From: Enterobacterales bacterium
GTDB lineage: Bacteria; Pseudomonadota; Gammaproteobacteria; Enterobacterales; Kangiellaceae
Length of the DNA: 64,000 bases
NCBI GenBank assembly: GCA_030949565.1
Contig: JAUZSK010000027.1
Span: 1-64,000 of the forward strand
Direction of reading: 5' to 3'
Part shown: one piece after another, positions 1 to 9,273 of the stretch
Position numbering within the stretch: position 1 is the first letter of the stretch
Layout of the letters: each line of letters starts with the position of its first letter
Position numbers and translations under genes: made by a program
Notes under the pieces: model-generated
What the model was told of the DNA's origin: nothing
Database searches by the model: none
The model's input: the letters and a program-made list of their open reading frames with translations, nothing else

Positions 1-1382
1 TCGCATTTATCGTGTTCAACCCCAGCGCCGCCGTCTTTACCACCAATAGTCATAGGACCATAGATCCAGAATAATACGGTGCTCGCACCCACCACAATCC
101 CAGCTAAGGCACCGGCAAAGGTCATGCGCTTCCAGTAAAGACCAAAAATAATCAAGGGTCCAAAAGCCGCACCAAAACCAGCCCATGCATTGCTAACGAG
201 CGATAAGATAGAGCTATCTCGGTTATAGGCTAAGCCAATGGCCACTAAAGCCACAACCAGTACCGATAAACGACCAACCAAAACTAACTGTTTTTCGCTA
301 GCGTCTTTATTTAAAAAGGCTTTGTAAAAATCTTCGGTTAAAGAACTTGATGTCACTAAAAGTTGAGAAGAAACGGTACTCATAATCGCTGCTAAAATTG
401 CCGCTAACATAAAACCGCCAATTAACGGATGAAATAACACTTGCGATAAAACAATAAAAATCGTTTCAGGATCATCCAATTGAATCGAATGTGCCGAAAC
501 ATAGGCGATACCAAAAAAGCCGGTCGCCATCGCGCCAATCAAGGCTATAATCATCCAGCTCATACCGATTCGTCGAGCAACTTTTAGATCCTTAACTGAT
601 CGAATTGCCATAAAACGAACGATGATATGTGGCTGACCAAAATAACCCAAGCCCCAAGCCAAAGCGGAAATAATACCCACGGCGCCACTGGCCGATACCC
701 AATCAAATCGTTTAGGGTCAATGGTTTCAATCACATCGGATATCTGTTCGAAACTGGAAAAGTCCATCCAGATAACCAGAGGCACCAGCACCATCGCAAT
801 AAACATAATACAGCCCTGTACAAAGTCGGTCATACTGACCGCCATAAAACCACCAAATAGGGTATAAACCACGACCACCCCAGCCGTCACGTAGAGTCCA
901 AGTTCATAGCTTAATCCAAAGGATGATTCAAATAACTTACCGCCACCGACCACGCCAGAAGAGGTATAAACGGTAAAGAAAATAATAATCACGATGGATG
1001 AAATAATCCGCAGCAATCGAGTTTTATCTTCAAAACGATTTTCAAAAAATTCTGGCAAAGTGATCGAATCCGATGCCAATTGGGTATACATTCTTAACCG
1101 AGGTGCAACAATTAAATAGTTAATATAAGCGCCCACGATCAAACCAACCGCTATCCAAATATTAGCTAAACCACTAGCGTACAAAGCGCCCGGCAAACCC
1201 ATCACCATCCAACCACTCATATCAGAGGCGCCAGCAGATAAGGCTGTCACCGCCGGTCCTAATTGACGACCGCCGAGCAAATAGCCAGCCGAATCCTCCG
1301 AGGATTGTTTAAAAGCATAAAGCCCGATGCCTAACATGACTAAAAAATAAGCGGATAAAGAGATAATGGTTCCGAGTTCCAT
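1..1382 (-). CDS. putP: Sodium/proline symporter (PutP-like), C-terminal end cut by window edge
   Basis: Manual minus-strand translation begins MELGTIISLSAYFLVMLGIGLYAFKQSSEDSAGYLLGGRQLGPAVTALSAGASDMSGWM, characteristic of SSS-family PutP; frame is open to the window edge. Confidence 0.9.
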   Translation of the reverse strand, partial: MELGTIISLSAYFLVMLGIGLYAFKQSSEDSAGYLLGGRQLGPAVTALSAGASDMSGWMVMGLPGALYASGLANIWIAVGLIVGAYINYLIVAPRLRMYTQLASDSITLPEFFENRFEDKTRLLRIISSIVIIIFFTVYTSSGVVGGGKLFESSFGLSYELGLYVTAGVVVVYTLFGGFMAVSMTDFVQGCIMFIAMVLVPLVIWMDFSSFEQISDVIETIDPKRFDWVSASGAVGIISALAWGLGYFGQPHIIVRFMAIRSVKDLKVARRIGMSWMIIALIGAMATGFFGIAYVSAHSIQLDDPETIFIVLSQVLFHPLIGGFMLAAILAAIMSTVSSQLLVTSSSLTEDFYKAFLNKDASEKQLVLVGRLSVLVVALVAIGLAYNRDSSILSLVSNAWAGFGAAFGPLIIFGLYWKRMTFAGALAGIVVGASTVLFWIYGPMTIGGKDGGAGVEHDKC

Positions 1383-1492
1383 AGATGCCTCGTTTTAATT
1401 GTTATGAGAAACTGACTAATCTTCTGACTAATTGTCTGACTAATCGATTAATTATTTGATTTAGCGGCTATTATTGAATAATCCGGCTCAAG

Positions 1493-2620
1493 CTACAAGG
1501 GAAAATCCGAATCTTCGCTAAACTGCCAACCGCTATAATCCCTTCGAGTCATTCCATTAGCGAGTTGCGTGGCATTTTTGCGTGCTTGATCGAAACTTGA
1601 TGACACTTGATGATGATCTACCTGTTTTAATGCTTTAGAATCAAGCTCAATCGGATAAATATGCAACAGCATCTGTTCTAAGCTCATGTTTTTAGCGCTA
1701 AAATTAGCCTGATTAGCTTGGGGATAGAGTGAATTTTGCTCAAGTGCTACTTTTAAACCAAAATGCTCACAAAAAGCCTTATAGATTAACCATGTTCCCC
1801 GCACTTTCCCCTCTAAGCTATGGCCCGCGATATGCGGTGTGCTTAATAGACAGTTTTTCACTATATCAGGATCGATTGCAGGTTCATTTTCATACACATC
1901 GAGTACCACTTGTGCGTGATCCTGTTGCTTTAAATACACCGCTAACGCCTGATTATTCACTACGGCACCGCGAGAAGCATTAATCAGCAGTTGACTGTCT
2001 ACTAATTGACCTAACCGTTTTTTGTCGATCAGATGATAAGTGTTATGAGCTTTCTTAAAGCCCAGATCTGAAGTTTTGGTTAACGGAACATGCAAGGTCA
2101 CAACATCGGCTTGAAAAACCTGTTCAAACGAAGAAAATGAACGCGGATCGCCCTGCTCTGCCAGCGGTGGATCACATAAAAGATAAGCTATTCCAAGTTT
2201 TTCTAAACAACCAACCAAGGCACTTCCAACGTGACCCGCTCCAACAATTCCCACCCTTAACTGATGAATATCACGCTCAAATTTATTACACCAAAAGGCA
2301 ATCGCACTTAGGACATACTGCGCCACCGCATCAGCATTACAACCCGCTGCATTTTGCCAGACGATGCCTTTTGAATTCAACCAAGGCGTATCCAAATGAT
2401 CAATGCCGATGGTCGCGGTACCGACAAACTTGACCGAACTGCCTTTTAACAAACTTTGATTCACCGGAGTGACCGAACGACAAAGCAAAGCATCAGCATT
2501 TTTCACATCGATAGGGGCAATCTCTCGACCGCTAACTTTTATGACTTCAGCAACGGTTGAGAAAAGCTTATCCACACAAGGCATATCCTGATCTACAACA
2601 ACTTTTAAGGGTGGACTCAT
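1493..2620 (-). CDS. pdxB: Erythronate-4-phosphate dehydrogenase
   Basis: 375 aa; D-2-hydroxyacid dehydrogenase motifs (VGIVGAGHVGSALV, LINASRGAVVNNQAL, TPHIAGHSLEGKVRGT). Confidence 0.9.
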   Translation of the reverse strand: MSPPLKVVVDQDMPCVDKLFSTVAEVIKVSGREIAPIDVKNADALLCRSVTPVNQSLLKGSSVKFVGTATIGIDHLDTPWLNSKGIVWQNAAGCNADAVAQYVLSAIAFWCNKFERDIHQLRVGIVGAGHVGSALVGCLEKLGIAYLLCDPPLAEQGDPRSFSSFEQVFQADVVTLHVPLTKTSDLGFKKAHNTYHLIDKKRLGQLVDSQLLINASRGAVVNNQALAVYLKQQDHAQVVLDVYENEPAIDPDIVKNCLLSTPHIAGHSLEGKVRGTWLIYKAFCEHFGLKVALEQNSLYPQANQANFSAKNMSLEQMLLHIYPIELDSKALKQVDHHQVSSSFDQARKNATQLANGMTRRDYSGWQFSEDSDFPL

Positions 2621-2717
2621 ACTAATCGTTTTAAACTCGTGATTACTCAGTGCATGCAGTATAATCAGCTTTCAACCAACATCCTAGTCTTTCAATGCTA
2701 ATCTAGAAACCTCTCCT

Positions 2718-3392
2718 ATGATTGATTACGCTTTACTATCAGCATTTATCCCAACCTTTATGCTGGTTTCCGCCACGCCCGGAATGTGTATGACTCTCTC
2801 TTTAAGTCTCGGCATGAGCATAGGAGTTAGGAAAACGCTATGGATGATGCTCGGAGAGCTAGTAGGTGTGGGGCTGGTGGCACTACTGGCGGTATTGGGT
2901 GTCGCACAAATTATGCTTAATTATCCACTGCTTTTCAGCCTGCTAAAATACCTCGGCGGCGCCTATTTAATCTATTCCGGGATTGAACAATGGCGTCATA
3001 ATCGTCCCGTCAAGCTAAGCATACCGCCAGAATTTAGCAATAATCAGCGCAACACTTCGAATGCCCTCAATCAACAACAAAGGAGTCTCGCCTCTCCTAC
3101 TCGGTTAAAACTCGTTAACCAAGGCTTTATCACCGCTATCGCCAATCCCAAAGGTTGGGCATTTATGATCTCCCTGCTACCTCCTTTTATCAATCCACAA
3201 CTAGCCCTAGCACCTCAATTATCGCTTTTATTATTGATTATTATCATCACTGAATTTAGCTTTCTTCTCATCTATGCCAACGGCGGTCGAAAGTTAAAAC
3301 AGCTATTGCAAAAGCAATCGCAAGTGCATCGGCTGTACCAGTTTTCTGGCGGACTACTCATTATAATCGGCATTTGGCTTATTTTGGGATAA
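2718..3392 (+). CDS. LysE/RhtB family amino-acid exporter
   Basis: 224 aa, multiple TM segments, N-terminal FMLVSATPGMCMTLSLSLGMSIGVRKTL typical of LysE family. Confidence 0.8.
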   Translation: MIDYALLSAFIPTFMLVSATPGMCMTLSLSLGMSIGVRKTLWMMLGELVGVGLVALLAVLGVAQIMLNYPLLFSLLKYLGGAYLIYSGIEQWRHNRPVKLSIPPEFSNNQRNTSNALNQQQRSLASPTRLKLVNQGFITAIANPKGWAFMISLLPPFINPQLALAPQLSLLLLIIIITEFSFLLIYANGGRKLKQLLQKQSQVHRLYQFSGGLLIIIGIWLILG

Positions 3393-3414
3393 AAAAGACA
3401 AAACAACTGCTACA

Positions 3415-3444
3415 CAAAATAAAACGAACGTTCGTTTTATTTTG
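3415..3444. promoter_or_regulatory. 30 bp perfect palindrome CAAAATAAAACGAACGTTCGTTTTATTTTG
   Basis: Direct reading; symmetric about CGAACGTTCG; lies just 3' of the LysE ORF. Operator or bidirectional terminator. Confidence 0.7.
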
Positions 3445-3530
3445 ACAAGGGTTAAACGGACAAAACTGGCTTGTAAGAGATCCGCCATAAACCTTGTGCG
3501 AGATCTCTCAAAGCTGGCTGTCTGGTTTTA
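3441..3530 (+). repeat. Divergent partial copy of the dispersed MITE-like repeat
   Basis: CTTGTAAGAGATC...TGTGCGAGATCTCTCAAAGCTGGCTGTCTGG matches the 3' half of the copies near 5.6, 20.6 and 25.3 kb. Confidence 0.6.
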
Positions 3531-3597
3531 GGTTTGCTAGCCTTTGCTAGCCTTTGCTAGCCCTTGATTTAAATGTATATCATGGTAATATACAATA

Positions 3598-3897
3598 ATG
3601 ATTGATTGGAAACAAGTAATAGGCTTTGACTGGGACGCAGGAAACGAGCGAAAAAGTGTAGAAAAACATACTGTTAGCCGTTTTGAGGCCGAACAAGTGT
3701 TTTTTAACCAGCCTCTGCTGGTTTTGGCTGATCAGAAGCATAGTAAAAATGAGGTGCGATATCATGCGCTGGGGATTAGCAATGATGCTAGGTTGTTGCA
3801 TATAACATTCACCTTACGCTCTGATAATACATTAATTCGTGTGATTTCAGTTCGTGATATGCACAGGAAAGAGAGGAATATTTATGAGCAAAGTTAA
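3598..3897 (+). CDS. brnT: BrnT-family toxin
   Basis: FDWDAGNERKSVEKHTVSRFEAEQVFFNQPLLVLAD... and RVISVRDMHRKERNIYE are BrnT signatures; overlaps a BrnA-like ORF. Confidence 0.88.
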   Translation: MIDWKQVIGFDWDAGNERKSVEKHTVSRFEAEQVFFNQPLLVLADQKHSKNEVRYHALGISNDARLLHITFTLRSDNTLIRVISVRDMHRKERNIYEQS

Positions 3898-4156
3898 AAC
3901 TAAACCTAAATTCAAAACAGAAGCTGACGAGAAGGCTTTTTGGGAAATGCATGATTCAAGTGATTATGTAGACTGGAAGCAGGCGTACTCAATTTTACTG
4001 CCCAATTTAAAACCTTCAACTAAGACAATTTCACTCAGGTTACCCGAAGGTTTATTGGATAGTATTAAAATCGAAGCCAATAAACTCGATATGCCCTATC
4101 AGTCTCTTATCAAAGCTTGGCTTGCCGACGATGTTAAACAGAGTCGCAATATTTGA
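3884..4156 (+). CDS. brnA: BrnA-family antitoxin (probable start MSKVKTKPKF inside ORF 3854..4156)
   Basis: Overlaps the end of brnT; KTISLRLPEGLLDSIKIEANKLDMPYQSLIKAWLADDV is an RHH/CopG-type BrnA C-terminus. Confidence 0.85.
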   Translation: MSKVKTKPKFKTEADEKAFWEMHDSSDYVDWKQAYSILLPNLKPSTKTISLRLPEGLLDSIKIEANKLDMPYQSLIKAWLADDVKQSRNI

Positions 4157-4288
4157 TGAGGTGCAAACGTTTTTGTTTGGCAAAAATTGCGCATAAATCA
4201 TGCTCACTTTGCCACAAAACTGAAATACTCAGATTAGTTTCCAGTGATTCTAATGAACGGATGTAAGAAAAAAAAATATACCGGACAG

Positions 4289-5489
4289 CAGGGCAACCGC
4301 ATACTTTGTACTAATTTTGACCAAAAATTAGTTCAGAGCGAAATTTATCACTCCATCCTGCCTGCTTCAATTTACCTCTCATACTATTTTTTTGAGGGTG
4401 TAGTTTCGTTAAGTTCAAAGCAAATCGTCGGATAACAGCAACATTTTCAGCTCCGTCACCATTTCGGATCCGACAGTCATCTTCTTTAAACGTCACATCA
4501 AGGATCCAATGGGTGCTTTCCACTCCCCAATGACTGCGAATGGCTTTACCTATTCTTTCCACATCCGGCGCCAAAGAACTAATGTAATACAAGGTTTCTT
4601 GCTGCACCACTTCACCTTTAAAATGTCGCTCTCGCTCAACCTCAATAACCGTTTGAATATTGGACCAATTACTCGCCTCACTAATCCATTCATTCACTCT
4701 GAGTTGCCTATATTTCCTAACTTCAATGCGACCATGACCACTATCAACTTCCTCAAACTCTTCAATAAACTCAGGTGTTTCTCTTTTGATTTTATGGAAA
4801 TAACCGGCAATTTCATGACGTAATTTCTTATGGTTCAATTTGACACAAAGCACATAGTCCGCTTTCTTTTCAACAATAGTATTGACGATTTTTTCTGTGT
4901 ATTCATCGCATCGGCGCTTATCAACGCACCTTTGATATTCAGCACATTGAGCATGTCAATAACCGAAGCATTTTCATTTTTTTACCCGTCGATTTTAATT
5001 GAGCAAGAACCAATCCTTGTGAGCGACTCCAAGCGGTAATACTGTGTAATGCGGTTTGCCTATCTCCATCAAATGAACGGCGTAATGTTTTTCCATCAAG
5101 CGCTATTTGTTCTTGCCCCTTATCGACCCTCACTTCATTAACCCAATTAATAAATGCCTGGTTTAATTGTGCAGGCTCGATTGCCCTTATGATCCGAGCA
5201 ATGGTGTCATCGACCGGTATTCCGTTTTTAAAGTCTCTATATTGTCTTAGCCAATCGAGCTTGTTATCGCCAAACTCTTTAATGTCCTTCCAGCCTTCTG
5301 CACCTGATAATACAGCACTTACCGTTAAAAATAGCACATCTAAAAGGTCATGTTTAACGTTAATATTCGTTCGTGGATCTTCTATTGAAGTAAAATGGTC
5401 TATAAATGTCATAGCAGTATCTCCTCGTGGTTGATACTGATCTGATCACCAATTTACCTAAAAGTTCAATAAAGTACGATCTTGCCCTG
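4289..5489 (-). mobile_element. ISAs1-family insertion sequence with 10 bp target duplication
   Basis: Ends CAGGGCAA.../...TTGCCCTG; flanked by direct repeats TACCGGACAG (4279-4288 and 5490-5499); contains an ISAs1-type transposase. Confidence 0.85.
4311..5412 (-). pseudogene. ISAs1-family transposase, frameshifted into two ORFs (4939..5412 and 4311..4853)
   Basis: MTFIDHFTSIEDPRTNINVKHDLLDVLFLTVSAVLSGAEGWKDIKEFG... and ...IRSHWGVESTHWILDVTFKEDDCRIRNGDGAENVAVIRRFALNLTK are ISAs1 signatures. Confidence 0.85.
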
Positions 5490-5690
5490 TACCGGACAGT
5501 CACTCTATGGTTAATTTCCTACAAACACTCAGGTCAATGCCCTGTACCGGACAGTCACTCTATGGTTAATTTCCTACAAACACTCAGGTCAATGTCTTAC
5601 AATACCGAGAAGTTTCAGGACTTTTTGTAAGAGATCAACCCGACTTGGTGTGCGAGATATCTCAAAGCTGCCTGTCCATTATTTTTTATT
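5490..5690 (+). repeat. MITE-like repeat copy whose first 55 bp are tandemly duplicated
   Basis: TACCGGACAGTCACTCTATGGTTAATTTCCTACAAACACTCAGGTCAATG occurs at 5490 and 5545; the full unit ends ...AAAGCTGCCTGTCC. Confidence 0.8.
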
Positions 5691-5741
5691 AGCTCTACAG
5701 CGCCATCAAAAATATTGCTTTGTTTTGTTTCCGGTAACTTC

Positions 5742-5801
5742 ACCCTCTCCCTACCCTCTCCCTACCCTCTCCCATCAAGGGAGAGGGATAAAGAAAACGA
5801 T
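5742..5801. repeat. Short repeated palindromic element CCCTCTCCC-atcaa-GGGAGAGGG
   Basis: ACCCTCTCCCTACCCTCTCCCTACCCTCTCCCATCAAGGGAGAGGGATAAAGAAA; nearly identical copy at 21671-21720. Confidence 0.85.
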
Positions 5802-5896
5802 TCAACGCCCAGCCTAAATGGTGGAAAGAATTGGCTTTTTTTTAGGTGTTTATTTCAAAAAACCTGCTGATTTTTGGAATCCTGTTCATGCATTTG

Positions 5897-6211
5897 TTAT
5901 AACGCCGCAATATGAGACAGTGTTTCGGGATGTGATTTAACTAATTTTAATAAAGTAACTGCTTGCTCATTTGGTTTACTCCTACCCTGTTCCCAGTTCT
6001 CTAGTGTACGTGATGATGTATGTAGGTACTTTGCGAAAACACCTCTAGACATATTAAATTTTTCACGAAGATTCACAATTTCTTTAGGTGAGATCTGTAG
6101 ATTGAGAGGAGTTTCTATAACATGAGTTTTTAATGTTAATTTATTTTCTGAGTGTAGCTTTGCATCAGTTAAGGCAGTACTGAGCTCTGCAAAAAGGTTA
6201 CGCTTGCTCAT
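5897..6211 (-). CDS. higA: HigA-like HTH antitoxin
   Basis: 104 aa; SPKEIVNLREKFNMSRGVFAKYLHTSSRTLENWEQGRSKPNEQAVTLLKLV XRE-type HTH; overlaps the upstream RelE-like ORF. Confidence 0.85.
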   Translation of the reverse strand: MSKRNLFAELSTALTDAKLHSENKLTLKTHVIETPLNLQISPKEIVNLREKFNMSRGVFAKYLHTSSRTLENWEQGRSKPNEQAVTLLKLVKSHPETLSHIAAL

Positions 6212-6530
6212 TTTTCCATGCCTCCATAAATGTTTTCAATTGTTGTCTTTCATTTGGTGATAGATCGATTACTTCGTTTTTTGCATAGATAGTTAAAAGG
6301 TAAAACCTTTTGAAATTGTCAAAATAGTAATAGATTACTCTTGCACCACTACGCTTTCCTTTGCCTTTTGCAGCAATCCTAATCTTTCGTAAACCACCAG
6401 TGCCTTGTATAACAGGACTAGCTTTAGGGCTTTCTAGAAGCTCATTTTGCAAATTAATAAATTCGTCATCATTTAAGTATTTCTGACGATGCTTTTCAAA
6501 TATTGGAGATTCTACAAAGATTCCTTTCAT
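6198..6530 (-). CDS. higB: HigB/RelE-family toxin
   Basis: 110 aa; GTGGLRKIRIAAKGKGKRSGARVIYYYFDNFKRFYLLTIYAKNEVIDLSPNER typical of HigB2-like toxins. Confidence 0.88.
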   Translation of the reverse strand: MKGIFVESPIFEKHRQKYLNDDEFINLQNELLESPKASPVIQGTGGLRKIRIAAKGKGKRSGARVIYYYFDNFKRFYLLTIYAKNEVIDLSPNERQQLKTFMEAWKNEQA

Positions 6531-6689
6531 ATCAGATACTGTACGCTAGTTGCGTAGACAAGGCAAGATAATGTTACTAAGCGTTACAACGAGGCTGTAG
6601 AAAAAATCTATTTAAGACAACAGTTTCTCTCAGACAATTAATTGATTAATTTAAACCTATTTGCCAGTATACTTGAATAATTCCAAAAA

Positions 6690-6720
6690 TATCAAAGCTG
6701 ACTGCCTGATTTTAGGTTAT
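6690..6720 (+). repeat. Short fragment of the MITE-like repeat 3' end
   Basis: ATATCAAAGCTGACTGCCTGATTTTAGG resembles the 3' end of the copy at 3.5 kb (CTCTCAAAGCTGGCTGTCTGGTTTTAGG). Confidence 0.45.
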
Positions 6721-6926
6721 GAGCTTGCCCTGAGGTTATCTACTATACTGTTTACTACTTCATATCTAGTAAAGCGTTATTAATGTTACATAATAATACA
6801 TATAACCTGTTAATGCTTTATTATTACAACTTTATATTATTGACAAACACGATATCAATGAATATACTTCTCTTTTCTCGCTAAACTAACCCAAAAATAA
6901 TTTAGGTTCACAATCAAGAGATTATC

Positions 6927-7262
6927 GTGATGAACCAAATCACCAAAACAAGCTTAAAACAACTTGGGCAACGCATTAAGCAAGCTCGGCTTAACCGAAA
7001 CTATACTCAAATGGAACTAGCCGATATCATCGGACGTTCTCGAACAGCGATTGAAGGTGCTGAAAAAGGCAAATGCACACTGGAAACCTTTGTCAGTATT
7101 TTAGTCGCCCTTGATTTAGCTGAAAACTTCGTTCGTTTTTTACCCGAGCAACCTATCTCTCCCATCGCTCTGGCTAAAGCTCAAGGCAAGCAGCGTAAAA
7201 GAGCCTCCGGTATAAAATGCAAAGAAACAAATGCTGAGCAAACTGATAGACTCGATTGGTAA
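6927..7262 (+). CDS. hipB: HipB-like XRE-family transcriptional regulator
   Basis: HTH: LGQRIKQARLNRNYTQMELADIIGRSRTAIEGAEKGKCTLETFVSIL; overlaps hipA. Confidence 0.85.
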   Translation: MMNQITKTSLKQLGQRIKQARLNRNYTQMELADIIGRSRTAIEGAEKGKCTLETFVSILVALDLAENFVRFLPEQPISPIALAKAQGKQRKRASGIKCKETNAEQTDRLDW

Positions 7263-8587
7263 CCGTAATGAAGCAGCAAACGCTATCAGTCTACTATCAA
7301 AATGAAGAAGTTGCAGTGCTCAGTTATGACTTAGAAAAACTCATCGGTTACTTTGAATACACACCCGCCTTCGTTAGTAAACAGATCCAACTCTCTCCAC
7401 TAAAAATGCCGGCAATAGCCAATAAAATCTATCGGTTTCCCAATTTAAACCCTGCCACATTTAAGGGATTGCCGGGTATGGTAGCAGATTCCTTACCCGA
7501 CCGTTTTGGTAACGCCATCCTCGATCAATGGTTTGTAAGACAAGGGCGACAATCCAGCATTACACCGCTGGAACGCTTACAATATACTGGCACAAGAGGT
7601 ATGGGTGCTCTTGAGTACAAACCATCCACCCAACTTAAATCACTCAATGCCTTTCAATCCGTCGAAATAGCAGAATTAGTATCGGTTGCACAGTCGGTTC
7701 TCGATCAACGCAAAGATTTCCAATTGAATATAACTCAAAAACATATCGAAATCGAAGCGATGCGATCCTTGCTTGCAGTCGGAACCAGTGCTGGCGGTGC
7801 TCGCGCCAAAGCGGTGTTGGCATTTAATCAAGATTTTAGTCAGGTTTGCTCTGGTCAAGCCTCTATTAGAGAGGGTTTCACTCACTATTTAATGAAGTTT
7901 GATGGGGTTGTGGAAAATAGCACTAATGAAGAAACTTTTGGCGACCCCCTTGGCTATGGCGTTATGGAATATGTCTATTACCTGATGGCAAAGCAGTGCG
8001 GCATCGATATGATGTTTTGTGACCTTCTGCATGAGTCCAATCGCCGTCATTTTATTACCAAACGATTTGATCGTGAGGGCAATCATAAGATCCATGTTCA
8101 GACACTCACGGCAATGGCTCATGTGGACTACCACACGCCGGGCTCCTTTTCTTATGAACAACTTTTTGCAGTGGCGAGAAAACTTAAACTGCCCATTTCC
8201 GATGCAAAACAGCTTTTTCTTCGAATGGCTTTTAATCTCATGGCGCAGAATAATGATGATCACGCTAAAAACTTCGCTTTTTATCTTAAAGACAACCGCT
8301 GGCGCTTAACGCCGGCTTATGATATTGCCTATTGTTTTAAACCTGGCAATTTGTGGATAGAGCAACATTGGATGTCAGCCAATGGTAAACGCAAGAACCA
8401 TCGCCGAGAGGATATTATATCTGTTGGTCGAAACAGCACCAAATTGCCTATTTCAGAGATGAATAAGATAATCGACCGGGTGATCGAGTCCCTTTCAAAT
8501 TGGGACCGCTTAGCCAACGAATATGAAGTGCCTAGTTTATTAAGAAAAAGCATTTCCAAAAATTTATCCATTATAAATTTCATGTAA
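7256..8587 (+). CDS. hipA: HipA-family serine/threonine kinase toxin
   Basis: 443 aa; GTSAGGARAKAVLAFN, HYLMKFDG, MAFNLMAQNNDDHAKNFAFYL, WRLTPAYDIAY are HipA motifs. Confidence 0.92.
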   Translation: MVTVMKQQTLSVYYQNEEVAVLSYDLEKLIGYFEYTPAFVSKQIQLSPLKMPAIANKIYRFPNLNPATFKGLPGMVADSLPDRFGNAILDQWFVRQGRQSSITPLERLQYTGTRGMGALEYKPSTQLKSLNAFQSVEIAELVSVAQSVLDQRKDFQLNITQKHIEIEAMRSLLAVGTSAGGARAKAVLAFNQDFSQVCSGQASIREGFTHYLMKFDGVVENSTNEETFGDPLGYGVMEYVYYLMAKQCGIDMMFCDLLHESNRRHFITKRFDREGNHKIHVQTLTAMAHVDYHTPGSFSYEQLFAVARKLKLPISDAKQLFLRMAFNLMAQNNDDHAKNFAFYLKDNRWRLTPAYDIAYCFKPGNLWIEQHWMSANGKRKNHRREDIISVGRNSTKLPISEMNKIIDRVIESLSNWDRLANEYEVPSLLRKSISKNLSIINFM

Positions 8588-8676
8588 ATCCAATAACATT
8601 CACTTGGTAATGCCTAGCGATTACCTTACAATAGCGGTTGGTTATTTACATTCATTAACAATAGCGACCTTGAGCC

Positions 8677-9231
8677 ATGAGCAATAAACTAGAGCAACAC
8701 TACAAAGATATTTTGCAAGCAGTCGGCGAAGATATTGAGCGCGATGGTCTAATTGATACACCAAAGCGTGCAGCAAAGGCCATGCAGTTTTTAACTCGCG
8801 GTTATAATCAATGTTTAACGGAAGTGGTGAATGATGCCATCTTTGAGTCGGATAATGATGAGATGGTCATTGTCAAAGACATCGAGCTTTATTCCTTGTG
8901 CGAACACCACATGCTGCCCTTTATCGGCAAATGCCATGTCGCATATTTGCCCACCGGAAAGGTCATTGGTTTATCCAAAATTGCGCGCATTGTTGATATG
9001 TTTGCTAGGCGGCTACAAATTCAAGAAAATATGACTAAGCAGATTGCTGAAGCGATAATGCAAGTCACCGATGCTGCTGGCGTTGGCGTAGTGATTGAGG
9101 CCAAGCATATGTGCATGATGATGCGTGGCGTAGAGAAACAAAACTCCAGTATGATTACTTCGGTCATGCTCGGTGCATTTCGCAAAAAACCAGCTACCCG
9201 AGCGGAATTTCTTCAATTGGTGGGTAAATAA
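8677..9231 (+). CDS. folE: GTP cyclohydrolase I
   Basis: 184 aa; [45 protein letters not shown]. Confidence 0.95.
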   Translation: MSNKLEQHYKDILQAVGEDIERDGLIDTPKRAAKAMQFLTRGYNQCLTEVVNDAIFESDNDEMVIVKDIELYSLCEHHMLPFIGKCHVAYLPTGKVIGLSKIARIVDMFARRLQIQENMTKQIAEAIMQVTDAAGVGVVIEAKHMCMMMRGVEKQNSSMITSVMLGAFRKKPATRAEFLQLVGK

Positions 9232-9273
9232 TATTTGTTTATCTAACCGATTTAATAGACAAAAATTGACGCT

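Noticed and set aside
627-860. Plus-strand 77 aa ORF
   Set aside because: Antisense to the putP-like gene, which runs off the window edge and is absent from the ORF track.
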